From assembly GCF_030622045.1 (NCBI RefSeq), contig NZ_CP130886.1, positions 248,001 through 312,000 of the forward strand: a DNA stretch of 64,000 bases. The letters run 5' to 3'. Of the stretch, positions 25,830 to 35,447 are shown one piece after another (the stretch's first letter is position 1; the number at the start of each line of letters is the position of its first letter). The DNA is from Planctellipticum variicoloris (GTDB taxonomy: Bacteria > Planctomycetota > Planctomycetia > Planctomycetales > Planctomycetaceae). The notes under the pieces were generated by a model. The model searched no databases and was not told the DNA's origin. It saw nothing but the letters and a program-made list of their open reading frames with translations. Position numbers and translations under genes: made by a program.

Positions 25830-26963
25830 ATGAAGTACTACTTCCTGGCGTTGGGCACCGCCGTCGTCGTGTGCGTCGGCTGCGCCATGGACGGCAACCA
25901 ATTGACCAACAAGGGCGAGTATCATGCGCCTCCGGCCGCCATGATGCAGCGTCCCGGTCCGATGGTCGATGGTCCCGGTCCTGGCGTCATGCCAATGCTG
26001 GCGCCGCCTCCCATGCGGCAGTTTGCCTCCAGCAGCACGCAAGTGCGGTTTGTCGGCCCCGACGGCATGCACGTCGGCTGGCAGATTCCGGACGGCTATG
26101 CCGAGAATCAGCTCGTTTCGCCGGCCCGCTACAACTTCATGCAGGGGGCGACTTACCGCCTGAAGCTGACAAACGTGCCGGGGCGTGAAGGTCTGGTCCT
26201 TTACCCGACCCTGATGATCTACCCGGCTCATCCGAACACCGACGCCTACCTGTCGCACAACAGCGTGCCGCTGCAGTTGACGGTGGAAGACCTTGACCAG
26301 GTCGAGAGCAACAACTTCGTCACCAAGGTGATCTACCTGCCGGACGCCAAGTTCCAGGAACTGGCGATCGCCAACGTCGAGACGCTGGTGTCGACCCGCC
26401 TTGACCCGGGCGTCGACCCGGTCCAGGAAGCCGACAAACGCGGCACGATCATGGCGGTCCTCCGCATGGGCAACATGGACCTCGAAATGCCGGGCGCCGA
26501 CGGCAACCCGCAGGCCGCTTACGGTCCGGGCGGAATGCGTCAGGTCTCCTACAACGTCCTCGACGGCGAAGCGGGCGAACATGCGCCGCCACTGCCGATC
26601 GGCCCGGCGGGCGGACCGAATAACGTGCCGGGAGCCATGATGGTCGCCGGCAGCGGAATGCCCGGTCAGCCGGTCGCCGGAATGAACATGCCGATGTGGG
26701 GCCAGCCGATCACCGGCACCCCGATCGGCCTGCCCGGCCCGACGCACCTCCCCTATGGCGGACCGGCCGGATTGCAGACCCACACCGTCCGCAATCGGAC
26801 TCGGCAGGACCTGCCCAAGCCGACTCGTGACATGCTGATTGACGTCCGGCACGAACCGGGCCTGAGCCTGCCGCCAGCCGTCAACTACATCGAGTACACG
26901 GAGAAACACCCGGTTTACTCGCCCGGCGAACTCTCCTACCCGGCCAATCAGGGGCCGCGTTAA
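25830..26963 (+). CDS. Met/Pro/Gly-rich lipoprotein, planctomycete surface protein family
   Basis: A 377-residue protein from the ATG at 25830 with GAGAGGGG upstream. The signal peptide ends in VCVGCAM, a lipobox. The core ([37 protein letters not shown]...[41 protein letters not shown]) has a counterpart in the next gene, which shows YRFCLSDLPEFPG, FEFTEEELEMAAAGRLVTKVIYLEQPDRVPLANL. The C-terminal half is Gly/Pro/Met-rich. The two proteins look like paralogues and likely act in the envelope. Confidence 0.78.
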   Translation: MKYYFLALGTAVVVCVGCAMDGNQLTNKGEYHAPPAAMMQRPGPMVDGPGPGVMPMLAPPPMRQFASSSTQVRFVGPDGMHVGWQIPDGYAENQLVSPARYNFMQGATYRLKLTNVPGREGLVLYPTLMIYPAHPNTDAYLSHNSVPLQLTVEDLDQVESNNFVTKVIYLPDAKFQELAIANVETLVSTRLDPGVDPVQEADKRGTIMAVLRMGNMDLEMPGADGNPQAAYGPGGMRQVSYNVLDGEAGEHAPPLPIGPAGGPNNVPGAMMVAGSGMPGQPVAGMNMPMWGQPITGTPIGLPGPTHLPYGGPAGLQTHTVRNRTRQDLPKPTRDMLIDVRHEPGLSLPPAVNYIEYTEKHPVYSPGELSYPANQGPR

Positions 26964-26993
26964 GGTGACGCAAGTCGGTGAATAATGCGAACT

Positions 26994-27027
26994 GCTGGGG
27001 GTCGGGCGATCATCGTCCGCCCCCAGC
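26994..27027. terminator. Hairpin between the two related surface protein genes
   Basis: GCTGGGGG at the start pairs with CCCCCAGC at the end, with a second paired block (CGGGCGAT with ATCGTCCG) and a small bulge inside; the loop is CAT-like. There is no T-run. It lies 30 bases after the stop of the preceding gene and may partly terminate or stabilise its transcript. Confidence 0.45.
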
Positions 27028-27040
27028 AACGTATCTGGTG

Positions 27041-27113
27041 AGACGAGAGTCCAGAGCCGAGAGCCGGAAAGAATCCTCTCCTGCCACTGACTACGGACAA
27101 CGGACCACTGACC
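27041..27113. repeat. Short low-complexity intergenic tract
   Basis: Purine-rich GAG/AGAG units (GAGAGTCCAGAGCCGAGAGCC) are followed by an ACTGAC/ACGGAC-type run (GACTACGGACAACGGACCACTGAC). It lies immediately before the ribosome site of the next gene. It resembles the GAGTTGA tract at 29327-29361 in base use. Confidence 0.4.
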
Positions 27114-27133
27114 CCTCTCAAAGGACTTCCGCC

Positions 27134-27913
27134 GTGGCCTGGCGCGTCATTTCACTGTCCGGCCTTGTGATGCTGCTGGGGGCGGCCTGCGGCCCGGCCG
27201 TCGCCCTCGCCCAGCAGACCCGCCCTGCCGAGGGACGGCACTTCCCGCTCAATCAGTACACCCCCCCCGGCGTCGCCGCCGAGTGGGCGGTTGGCGCGGG
27301 GCACGCCACTCCCGGCTGGTTCCAGCCGGTCCGCGTCACGCTGCCCACGACCGGGCGCGTGACATACTTCGATCTCTCGCCGGATCGGCCCGTCACGATC
27401 GAAGCGCCGGCCCAGGCTGCGCTGCTCGTCGGGCGGATGTATCGTTTCTGTCTTTCCGACCTGCCCGAGTTTCCCGGCGCCGACTTCTGGCCGTCGATCG
27501 AACTGATCGACCGACTGCATCCCCCCGCAGGCCAGGTGGATCGCTTCCCGGTCGCCTTCGAGTTCACTGAAGAAGAACTGGAGATGGCGGCGGCGGGGCG
27601 GCTGGTCACCAAAGTGATCTACCTCGAACAGCCGGACCGCGTGCCGCTGGCGAATCTCGGTAACGGCCCGCGGATTACCGACGTCGAGCCCTCCCGGAAC
27701 GTGCTGGCCGAAGCGGATCTGCTCGGCCGGCCGGTTGCGATTGTCAGGCTCGGCGGTCGGACGCCCGATCGACGTGCACCGGACCCGCAGTTCTTCGGGG
27801 CCGGCAATCCGGTCCGCCTGCGTGTGGATTCTCCGGCTGCCGGCGAGACCGTCATGACACCCCGGCGACCGCTCCCTCCGAACATCGCCGTCAGCGGGTT
27901 GGCAGTCGAGTGA
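27134..27913 (+). CDS. Exported protein related to the upstream lipoprotein
   Basis: A 259-residue protein starting at the GTG at 27134, with AAGGA 8 bases upstream; this start gives a complete signal peptide (WRVISLSGLVMLLGAACGPAVALAQ). The body contains FDLSPDRPVTIEAPAQAALLVGRMYRFCLSDLPEFPG, and EEELEMAAAGRLVTKVIYLEQPDRVPLANLGNG, which parallels the upstream lipoprotein around the shared VTKVIYL motif. Function unknown; exported, presumably at the envelope. Likely co-transcribed with both neighbours. Confidence 0.75.
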   Translation: MAWRVISLSGLVMLLGAACGPAVALAQQTRPAEGRHFPLNQYTPPGVAAEWAVGAGHATPGWFQPVRVTLPTTGRVTYFDLSPDRPVTIEAPAQAALLVGRMYRFCLSDLPEFPGADFWPSIELIDRLHPPAGQVDRFPVAFEFTEEELEMAAAGRLVTKVIYLEQPDRVPLANLGNGPRITDVEPSRNVLAEADLLGRPVAIVRLGGRTPDRRAPDPQFFGAGNPVRLRVDSPAAGETVMTPRRPLPPNIAVSGLAVE

Positions 27914-27965
27914 ATTTCCTGAGACGGGGCAATATGTGCTTCGCCCTCAATTTGTGAGAGCGGTT

Positions 27966-29324
27966 ATGACGCGGCAACGAAACCTGGTCGAAACGTGGTT
28001 GTCAGCAGTTCCCCTCGCGGCGATTCGCCGCGGCCTGGGAAGCGCCTGTTGTGCAACGCTGGTTCTGACCACGTGCGCGTCGTGCGTCTCGCTCCCCGGC
28101 ATGACGAAGCGGGAGGCCGCGGATGACCGCGCCCTGCAATCTGTCCTGGATGCCGAGCAACCAGCTCAGGTTGCGGCAGAACCGGAAGGTATCATTCGAC
28201 TGCACAAGCCCGCCGCCAGGCCGGCGTCTGGAATCGAGCGAGTCGGCTACGAAACCGAAGCCCGCGCAGCGGGTCTGGAGTCCGTTTCGGGGCCCGATCC
28301 CCGCTGGCCGTCGGCCGATTGTCCCGAACCCGGTCCGGAATGCCCAGACTGCTTTCCGCGGGCGCCCGGATTCACGGCGATGGATGTCGCCATTCGCGAA
28401 ATGCCGAAGCATTTTCCCGACGAATATCTGTGCGACGGCGGCGACCGCGACTATCCCGTGCACTACGATTCGACCTCGCGGCTGGGTCTGGACACCGAAG
28501 ACACAGTCGCGGAATACGTCGAGCATACCGGCAAGAATCGCGTCAAAGCAGCGACTCGAGCCTGCATCTACGCCCCGCGGTTTGCCGCCGTCCGTACGAT
28601 CAGCCTTCCTCACGAAGAGCAGATGATTACCGACGTCGCGGGACTGCGGAATGCGACGGGCGGATCCGGATTGCACTCGAAGCTGGGCATCACGGAGAAG
28701 ACGAAACGCGACAGCGTCGGCAATGTTCGCGTCCGATCGCGAGCGGGCGGGCTGGAGAGCGAGATGGTTCCCGACGCCGTCGAAACGCTCGCCGCTCCCG
28801 CGATTCACGACAAACTGCTCAACACGTTCCAGGACCTGGCCTTCGTGCGATCGGGGACGTTCGAGCAGACCGACGCCGCTCGACTGCAGCTCGGCCTGAA
28901 CTCCGCGCTCGTCTGGAGCCGGGAACAGAATCCGATCATCGTCGCCAAGATCGACGTGCCGACCGAAGGGCTGCAGACGGTCACTTCCTCCTGTCTGACC
29001 GTCATCGACGACCTCCCTTCCCATCAGCCGGGTAAGCTGCGGGTGGTGAAGCTGGCCGACAAGAAGGCAGCGGAACCGGGTGATGTGATCACCTTCACAA
29101 TCCGCTACGACAACGAGGGGCCGCGGGAAGTGCATCACGTCCGGATCGTCGACAACCTGACTCCCCGGCTGGAATTCATCCCCGACAGCGCAACTTCCGA
29201 CCACCCCGGCGAATTGCTGACCGAAGACAACGGCGAGGGAAGCGTGGTCCTGGTCTGGGAACTGGATGAAACGCTCCCCGCGAAAAAGGGTGGCGTCGTG
29301 ACGTTCCAATGCCGGGTGCGGTAG
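27966..29324 (+). CDS. DUF11-domain surface lipoprotein
   Basis: A 452-residue protein from the ATG at 27966. A hydrophobic N-terminus with Cys-rich TTCASC suggests lipid anchoring. A Cys/Pro-rich region (SADCPEPGPECPDCFPRAPG) near residue 120 could bind metal or form disulfides. Residues about 365-450 form a DUF11 / conserved-repeat beta domain (KKAAEPGDVITFTIRYDNEGPREVHHVRIVDNLTPRLEFIPDSA). DUF11 domains are common in planctomycete and other surface proteins. The role of the middle part is unknown. It is the last gene of the three-gene cluster. Confidence 0.8.
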   Translation: MTRQRNLVETWLSAVPLAAIRRGLGSACCATLVLTTCASCVSLPGMTKREAADDRALQSVLDAEQPAQVAAEPEGIIRLHKPAARPASGIERVGYETEARAAGLESVSGPDPRWPSADCPEPGPECPDCFPRAPGFTAMDVAIREMPKHFPDEYLCDGGDRDYPVHYDSTSRLGLDTEDTVAEYVEHTGKNRVKAATRACIYAPRFAAVRTISLPHEEQMITDVAGLRNATGGSGLHSKLGITEKTKRDSVGNVRVRSRAGGLESEMVPDAVETLAAPAIHDKLLNTFQDLAFVRSGTFEQTDAARLQLGLNSALVWSREQNPIIVAKIDVPTEGLQTVTSSCLTVIDDLPSHQPGKLRVVKLADKKAAEPGDVITFTIRYDNEGPREVHHVRIVDNLTPRLEFIPDSATSDHPGELLTEDNGEGSVVLVWELDETLPAKKGGVVTFQCRVR

Positions 29325-29325
29325 T

Positions 29326-29363
<38 letters not shown>

Positions 29364-29388
29364 CGGCTGACGTAGCCCTCTGGCTCAA

Positions 29389-31914
29389 TCAGAACTCGAG
29401 TTTCTCCGGGGAAAGGGCCGTTGTTTGAAGCTTGCCGGCCTTCGCGTCCCCGGTTAGTTCGAGTACCAGATCGGCGGCGAAGAGCAGCTCCGGAGTGTGG
29501 TCGATGAGGACCACCGAGTGGCCGATCGCCACCAGATCCTGCAGGCAGCGGACCAGCGCCGGCACATCGAGCGGGTGCAGCCCGCGCGCAGGCTGATCGC
29601 AGAGAAATAAACTGCGCCCCTGGGTGCCGCTGGCTAACCGCGACGCCAGTTTGAGTCGCTGTGCCTCGCCGCCGGACAACGTCGCCGCAGGCTGTCCCAG
29701 CACCAGATAGCCCAGCCCGGCCGTTTTGAGCCACTGGAATTTCTGCTGCAGCCGCGACTGGCTCCGGAAGAACGTCGCGGCCTCCTCGACGGTCATCTCC
29801 AGGACATCCGCGATCGATCGGCCGCGGTATTTGACCTCAATTGCCTCCCGTCGAAAGCGACGTCCCTGGCATTCCGGGCAGACGGAGGTCACTTCGGCCA
29901 GGAACTCCAGATCGAGTTTCAGGACGCCGGTCCCCCGGCACTGGCGGCAACGACCGCCGTCGGCCGTCTGCCAACTGAAATACCGCGCGGTCCAGCCGCG
30001 CTGCTTTGCTTCGGCGGTTTCGGCGAAGACGTCGCGGATCTCGTCGAAGGCCCCCAGCCAGGTGACAGGCGTGGCCCGCGGCGAGCGACTGAGGGGCGTT
30101 TGATCGACGACTTCCAGCGCTGCCAGGGAAAGCCGCTCCGGCGCTTCGCCATCGCCGGAGATTTCACACAGATCCGCGGACCCGTAACCGGGGAGTTGCC
30201 GGATCAGCCACTCGGTTTTCCCGCTGCCGCAAGCCCCGGTCACCACGGCCAGGACTCCCAGTGGAACTCGCAGTCCCGGTTGTGGCACGCCGTGGATCGT
30301 CAGGTGGGGCGCGGTCAGCCAGCCAGTCGGCCGGCGGCGTCGAGAGGCGGGCTCCGACACAATTCGGGTCCGTTCCTCCAGCGCCCGGGCCAGGGCCGTG
30401 GAGGGCGTCGCGAACAAGGCCGCCGGCGTCCCCTGAAAGACCAGGCGACCTCCCGCAGCGCCGGGGCCAGGTCCCAGTTCCACGGCATGGTCGGCGGCGG
30501 AGACGAATTCGAGAACGTGGTCGACGGCGATGACGCTGTTCCGCCGGGTCAGCAGTTCTCGCACCCCGGCCAGCAGGTACTTCAGGTCCGCCGGCTGGCA
30601 CGTCGCGGTCGGTTCGTCGAGCAGAACGAGCGTCCCCGTGAGCTTTGGCCCCAGCAGCGACATCCAGCGCAATCGCTGCCGTTCTCCTTCTGCCAGACTC
30701 CCGATTCGGCGATCGAGCGGCAGCGAGGAGAGTCCCAGCAGCTCCAGCATTCTCAGGCGATGAGTCAGCTCGTCGAGGGTCGGCCGGACGAGCGTGAGTT
30801 GCGAGTCGCCGAGCGATGGCCGGGCATCCTCAACGGCAGTCAGCAGATCCGCGGTCGAAAGCGCCAGCCAGTCCGCAAGGGAGACGCTTCCCCACCGAAC
30901 TGCAAGTGCTTCGTCACGCAGTCCGCTTCCAGAGCAGGCCGTGCAAGGCAGCGTGTCGCTTTCGGCGACCACGCCCGCACCTCCACAACGGGGGCACGCG
31001 CCGGCGGTCTGCCAGAAGCGAAACAGTCGTGGCTCCAGCGCCGGGAGCGACCGATTGCACGAGCCGCACGTCCAACCGGGGGGGATTCGAAGGCTCCACC
31101 ACGGCTGGCCGTCGATGTCGATGGACTGCGCGCCCGGTAACAACGCCTCGACCGACGGTTCGCCGGCAACCAGCAGTCGGCAGCCGCGCGACGATGCGTG
31201 GAAGGCCGCCTCGCTGCTTTCCAGCAGCCGTGATTCCGGGGAAGCCCCGACCGTCAGGCGATCGAGCACCACAATCCCGGCGTCCGGCAGCGACTCAGTT
31301 CCGACTGAAAGTGGGCGGGTTACGCTGTCGGCAATGATCCGCCGGTAACCCATCCGCACCAGATCGTCGACTGATCCCAGCCATTCCGCCGCGGGATCGG
31401 CGACCCAGTCGAACGCAACTTGCAGTCTGAGCCCGTCGGGCAATTGGCAAACGAGATCCAGAACGACGGCCGGCGTGCCTGGGCGAACCGGGTGGCCGCA
31501 GGTCGGGCAATAGACCTGACCCAGGCGGGAAAACCAGACTCCCAACAACTCGTGAATCTCGGTCACGCTGGCGACGGTGCCGCGCAGCCATTGTCGCGGA
31601 GGGATGTCGTCCGACGCGATGAACAGCGTGGGGGGAATCCCCGCCAGGCGGTCGGCTTCAGGCCGTTCGATGCGCTCCAACTGCTGTCGTAGTGACGGAG
31701 ACAGCGTTTCCAGGAAGCGGCGACGACCTTCGGCCAGCAGGGTATCCCGCACCAGGCTGCTCTTCCCGGAACCGCTGACGCCCGTGATTGCGACGAATTG
31801 CCCGAGCGGCAGATCGAGGTCGATCTGCCGCAGATTGTGAACGCGCACGCCGCGCAGGGCGATATGCCGCGTTGATTCGGAGCGTGGCGGCGGCGATTCC
31901 AAGGAGGCTTCCAT
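29389..31914 (-). CDS. UvrA-family ABC ATPase paralogue
   Basis: An 841-residue relative of the DNA-damage recognition protein UvrA, from the ATG at 31914. The first ATPase half has TGVSGSGKSSL (Walker A), the zinc-type YCPTCGHPV, CxxC clusters (CGSCNRS, CPRCGGAG) and LVLLDEPTA (Walker B), but its ABC signature is degenerate (SLAEGERQR). The second half has TGACGSGKTEW, a zinc cluster (CRQCRGTG, CPECQGRRFRREAIEVKYRGRSIADVLEMTVEEA), and an intact signature TLSGGEAQRLKLA. Its Walker B is LFLCDQPARG, so the catalytic Glu is Gln. It is shorter than housekeeping UvrA (about 940). Probably a UvrA2-type protein in repair, antibiotic tolerance or an unknown task. It follows a glycosyltransferase gene on the same strand. 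Confidence 0.9.
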   Translation of the reverse strand: MEASLESPPPRSESTRHIALRGVRVHNLRQIDLDLPLGQFVAITGVSGSGKSSLVRDTLLAEGRRRFLETLSPSLRQQLERIERPEADRLAGIPPTLFIASDDIPPRQWLRGTVASVTEIHELLGVWFSRLGQVYCPTCGHPVRPGTPAVVLDLVCQLPDGLRLQVAFDWVADPAAEWLGSVDDLVRMGYRRIIADSVTRPLSVGTESLPDAGIVVLDRLTVGASPESRLLESSEAAFHASSRGCRLLVAGEPSVEALLPGAQSIDIDGQPWWSLRIPPGWTCGSCNRSLPALEPRLFRFWQTAGACPRCGGAGVVAESDTLPCTACSGSGLRDEALAVRWGSVSLADWLALSTADLLTAVEDARPSLGDSQLTLVRPTLDELTHRLRMLELLGLSSLPLDRRIGSLAEGERQRLRWMSLLGPKLTGTLVLLDEPTATCQPADLKYLLAGVRELLTRRNSVIAVDHVLEFVSAADHAVELGPGPGAAGGRLVFQGTPAALFATPSTALARALEERTRIVSEPASRRRRPTGWLTAPHLTIHGVPQPGLRVPLGVLAVVTGACGSGKTEWLIRQLPGYGSADLCEISGDGEAPERLSLAALEVVDQTPLSRSPRATPVTWLGAFDEIRDVFAETAEAKQRGWTARYFSWQTADGGRCRQCRGTGVLKLDLEFLAEVTSVCPECQGRRFRREAIEVKYRGRSIADVLEMTVEEAATFFRSQSRLQQKFQWLKTAGLGYLVLGQPAATLSGGEAQRLKLASRLASGTQGRSLFLCDQPARGLHPLDVPALVRCLQDLVAIGHSVVLIDHTPELLFAADLVLELTGDAKAGKLQTTALSPEKLEF

Positions 31915-31986
31915 GCCGAGATCATCGTCGGTCCGACAAAGTTGGACAACTCCGCACGGCAGTTCGAAGTCGCCTGAAGTCCGCAA

Positions 31987-33279
31987 TCAGTCGCCGGCTG
32001 CTGCACGGCGTCGCGACGTAAGCCCTTCCAGACCCAGCACGGCGAGCAGAACGAGCACGGGGACGAGCGGAGCGCGCATCCGGGCGTCGGTCCAGTAGAA
32101 GAGGTGGACCGACTGGATGGTGACCAGCACTAGCAGCAGCGGGAGCCATCGTTGAACGTTCCCGGTCAGGAAGACCCGCATCAAGCCCGCCCCCGCGAGG
32201 AGGAACAAGATCAGATAGAATCCCGCCGCTGCGCGCGACAACCAGACACGCGAACCTGTGGCCTGTCCCTGCGGGGCCAGGCGCCAGAGGCTGCGAATCC
32301 GGTATCCCATCGAGTCCCGGAACGCTCGCGGGTGCTCGCGGATATAGTTCCAGGCCCAGCGGGACTGGAGCCGGTCTTCGGCCACCTCGCCGGCAGACGG
32401 ACCGAGTTCGGTGTGGATGGCAGCCGCCAGATCGGTCTGCCAGGACTGAAGACTTTCGCCCGGCCACGCAATGTCCGCCGACTGCGAGACAACATCTCGG
32501 TAGAAGACCGGGTTGTTCGCCAGCAGCAGTGTGTATCCGCCATGTGTCGTCGTCAGCAGGGGGATGCCGAACACCATTTGATTTCGCAGCGCCCACGGCG
32601 CCACGACGACAGCCGCGGCCACGACGCCGGCCCACGGCAATCGCAGGCACGCGGCGCGGAGGGCGCCTGCGCGAATCCCGCCGGCCAGTCGCCAGATCCA
32701 GATCAGCGCATAGAGGCCGGCCAGCGGCCACAAGGTCGGCCGGCACAGCACTGCCAGACCGAACAGCACCCCGGTCAGCGAGTCGCCGCGCCAGCCGGTG
32801 GAAGGTCGAATTGCGCTGGCCAGCCACATCGCCACCAACCCCGCGAAGAGCGACTCCGTCATCGGTTGGCCGGCGTACTGCACCAGCAACGGATCAACGG
32901 CCGCCAGAAGTCCGGCGATGCGTTGCCAGCACCTCAGGCCGAGGCTGTCGGCCAGCAGCCAGACGCCAACGATGAGCAGTGTGGAGCCGATCGAATTGAC
33001 CAGAAACACGGCCGCCGGCCAGGGGAAGACTGAGCCTGCGGCAGCCAGCAGCAATGGATACAGCGGCGGCCGGAACGCGGTCGGCGTCGTCGAGGCGGGG
33101 GAACTGTAGCCCTGCCCGCCGGCGATCTGGCGTGCGATTCCCAGATAGGCGTCCCGGTCGTGCGTCAGCTCCGTCGGCTGCAGAATGCCGAGGGCCGTTC
33201 GCAGCCCCAGCGCCACCAGCAGCACTGTCGCCAGGCCGATGCGGTCGACGGCATGCGGCACAGTTGCAGACACACTCAT
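31987..33279 (-). CDS. Membrane glycosyltransferase, GT39/ArnT-like
   Basis: A 430-residue integral membrane protein with about ten hydrophobic helices, read from the ATG at 33279; an ATG at 33315 adds 12 residues. Near the N-terminus, ELTHDRDAYLGIARQIAGGQGYSSP matches the acidic loop of GT-C enzymes of the GT39/ArnT type, which transfer sugars from polyprenyl phosphate on the outer side of the membrane. AFRPPLYPLLLAAAG and VLCRPTLWPLAGLYAL are typical of the family in planctomycetes. Donor and acceptor unknown. The uvrA-like gene begins 72 bases downstream. Confidence 0.85.
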   Translation of the reverse strand: MSVSATVPHAVDRIGLATVLLVALGLRTALGILQPTELTHDRDAYLGIARQIAGGQGYSSPASTTPTAFRPPLYPLLLAAAGSVFPWPAAVFLVNSIGSTLLIVGVWLLADSLGLRCWQRIAGLLAAVDPLLVQYAGQPMTESLFAGLVAMWLASAIRPSTGWRGDSLTGVLFGLAVLCRPTLWPLAGLYALIWIWRLAGGIRAGALRAACLRLPWAGVVAAAVVVAPWALRNQMVFGIPLLTTTHGGYTLLLANNPVFYRDVVSQSADIAWPGESLQSWQTDLAAAIHTELGPSAGEVAEDRLQSRWAWNYIREHPRAFRDSMGYRIRSLWRLAPQGQATGSRVWLSRAAAGFYLILFLLAGAGLMRVFLTGNVQRWLPLLLVLVTIQSVHLFYWTDARMRAPLVPVLVLLAVLGLEGLTSRRRAAAGD

Positions 33280-33378
33280 GCGTTCGCCCGCGGATGGGAA
33301 GCCGTTACGAAACATCCGAACGCTGTAACGCGCCGGTTGCGGGGACGCAATCGAAGGGAGTGATCCGGAAACGAACCA

Positions 33379-33416
33379 GGGCTTTCGCCGGACGTCAAGC
33401 CGTCCGGCGGAAGCCC
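33379..33416. terminator. Hairpin between the Tad operon and the glycosyltransferase
   Basis: Sixteen-base arms (GGGCTTTCGCCGGACG with its complement, one mismatch) enclose a 6-base loop. It lies 28 bases past the 3' end of tadG on the minus strand. No clear U-run follows, but its strength and place suggest it ends the Tad transcript. Confidence 0.6.
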
Positions 33417-33443
33417 CGCGTTGTCGAGTCGATGGTCATTCGG

Positions 33444-35333
33444 TCAGTTCGGAGAACCGACCAGTCGGGCGGGCGGGACTGCCGCAGCGATTTTCGTGAA
33501 TGCGGCCTCGACCTGAGCTTCCATGTCGGCCACGCTCTGACCGCCCGGCACATGGATGAATTGCCCGCCGCCGATGAACGCAATCGCTTTCAGCAGGTCC
33601 GTGTCTGCGTCGTTGCCGACGCAGATGGTGTGAATCGTGTAGCCCTTGTCGACGGCGAACTTCACCTGCCGCAGGACAACGGTCTTCGACGCCGTGCTCG
33701 TGGTGTAGTTCGCGTTGCCGTCGCCGTCGTAGTCCGTCATCTGATTCCAGTCCCACCCGTAGGGCAGGCTGGTCGACAGGCCGTTGTCGTAAACGTTGGC
33801 GTTTCCGTCGGTCATCAGCAGAATGGCGGGCCTCGATCCGTCCCGCTTATGATTGTCGAGCAGCGAAATGGCTTCCAGCATGCCGCCGCTCATGTTTGTC
33901 GAGTCGCTGTAGTGGGCCGCCTGCTTGTACTGCATCAACTGCTTGACCGAACCGTAATCGTTCGTCAGCGGCGTTGTGGAAATGTCTACTAATGGCATGT
34001 CGGGATTGCTGTCGCTGAGTTTGGTTTCAATGCGATGACTCGAATCGTAACTGACCATGCCGAGGTAATCGTCGAATTTGAGATCCGTCAGGAAGTCGCA
34101 AAGCAGCACGTGGCCTTCCTTGATGGCGTGGAACGGATAGTGCCGCGTCTTCCAGAAGTCTTTCGTCTCGAAGTACGACGGATAGTTCTTCATCTGATAG
34201 CTGAGCCAGGTCATCCCCCCGTACATGTCCGTGTACCCCGGAGACGTCAGTCCCGCGTTCGATTGGACGTACGAGTAATACCCGGACCAGCTTCCGGAAG
34301 CATAGGGATACGGCTTTGACGAAAGGCCCAGGTCGGCGGAAATCGTCGCCGTGTCGTAGTAATGGCTCAGGGTCCAGTTCTGCGAGGAACTGCCGACTTT
34401 GCGGACGGTCACGTCGACGCGGTTGATCCGTTTGCTGCTGTTGCTCCATGTGGCGCTGGTTGTCGACTCTCCGCTGACGGAGCCCGTACTTGTCGTATTG
34501 TTCGTGTAGTACAGTTTGTAGCTTTTAATGGCGGTATTCGACGTAACTGCGACGCTCTTGCCCTTGAACGTGATTGTCGTTGTGGCGCCGCTGTTCGATT
34601 TGGTCGACGAGATGTACCTGGGAGCAAACGTCATCGAACCGAGATCGAGAGGCTGCAGGTCGTTGTACACGGTCAGGAGGTTGCTTTCGATCTGTTCCTT
34701 CGACAGCGGCGACGACACTTCGTCGGAGAAGTAACTGTCGAAGTTCATCGACCGCGAAAAGTCGTGCACGACGACCATGTCGCGGGGCTCGATGTAAGCG
34801 ATCGATTCGGCCCGCACGATGGAACCCTTGTTGCCCATCACCGCCGAGAACAGGGCCGGCACTTTGCCGTCGGGTTCCGCGAGGTTCGGATTGTCGCGGC
34901 GGGCGATGATCTTGACGGCGTTCGTCTTCGACGGAGCGACGTTCCAGTCTATTTCCCACTGGTCGGTGACGTCGTTCTTCGACCGTCGACCGAAGACGAC
35001 GTCCACGTCGGGATTCACGTACACGCCGTTGGCCTGGGCCACGCTGACGCCGGTGCTTCGAGCCTGCTGCAGCGCATAGTCGAAAACGTTGACGACATCC
35101 GGTCCGGACGTCTGAATGGCGTGGGTGATTTCCATCGCCGCGGCCAGCGCCGCGGCGTCGGTCGCCCCCTGCATTCGAGTTCGCACCAGCGAAACCATTC
35201 CCAGGTCGACCGAGAACGCCACCCCCGCCATGCAGGCGGTGAGCGTGAACATTCCGACGACCATCGACACCCCGCGCCGTTTGGGCTGAGGGGGCGAGTT
35301 GACTTTGCGGACCGGTGCAGACGAACGATGCAT
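33444..35333 (-). CDS. TadG-like protein with N-terminal Tad region and von Willebrand factor A domain
   Basis: A 629-residue protein from the ATG at 35333 with an AGGAACG site. After a basic start, RRGVSMVVGMFTLTACMAGVAFSVDLGMVSL is the Tad/TadG pilin-like hydrophobic helix, followed by TRMQGATDAAALAAAMEI. A VWA domain has a MIDAS-type DFSRS in VVVHDFSRSMN and continues to ILLMTDGNANVYD and IHTICVGNDADTDLLKAIA. A Ser/Thr-rich insert lies between about residues 240 and 340. TadG acts with TadE at the cell surface in tight-adherence pilus systems. Last of three genes in a minus-strand operon. Confidence 0.88.
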   Translation of the reverse strand: MHRSSAPVRKVNSPPQPKRRGVSMVVGMFTLTACMAGVAFSVDLGMVSLVRTRMQGATDAAALAAAMEITHAIQTSGPDVVNVFDYALQQARSTGVSVAQANGVYVNPDVDVVFGRRSKNDVTDQWEIDWNVAPSKTNAVKIIARRDNPNLAEPDGKVPALFSAVMGNKGSIVRAESIAYIEPRDMVVVHDFSRSMNFDSYFSDEVSSPLSKEQIESNLLTVYNDLQPLDLGSMTFAPRYISSTKSNSGATTTITFKGKSVAVTSNTAIKSYKLYYTNNTTSTGSVSGESTTSATWSNSSKRINRVDVTVRKVGSSSQNWTLSHYYDTATISADLGLSSKPYPYASGSWSGYYSYVQSNAGLTSPGYTDMYGGMTWLSYQMKNYPSYFETKDFWKTRHYPFHAIKEGHVLLCDFLTDLKFDDYLGMVSYDSSHRIETKLSDSNPDMPLVDISTTPLTNDYGSVKQLMQYKQAAHYSDSTNMSGGMLEAISLLDNHKRDGSRPAILLMTDGNANVYDNGLSTSLPYGWDWNQMTDYDGDGNANYTTSTASKTVVLRQVKFAVDKGYTIHTICVGNDADTDLLKAIAFIGGGQFIHVPGGQSVADMEAQVEAAFTKIAAAVPPARLVGSPN

Positions 35334-35447
35334 TGTAGACGTTCCTGTCTCAGGACGATTGTCGGCGGGTCGGCCCGTCCCGCGGGTTGAGTTGCAATGA
35401 ATTGCCGGACGCCGACCGGCGCCGTGCGCCAGTCGCGGAGCCATCGC

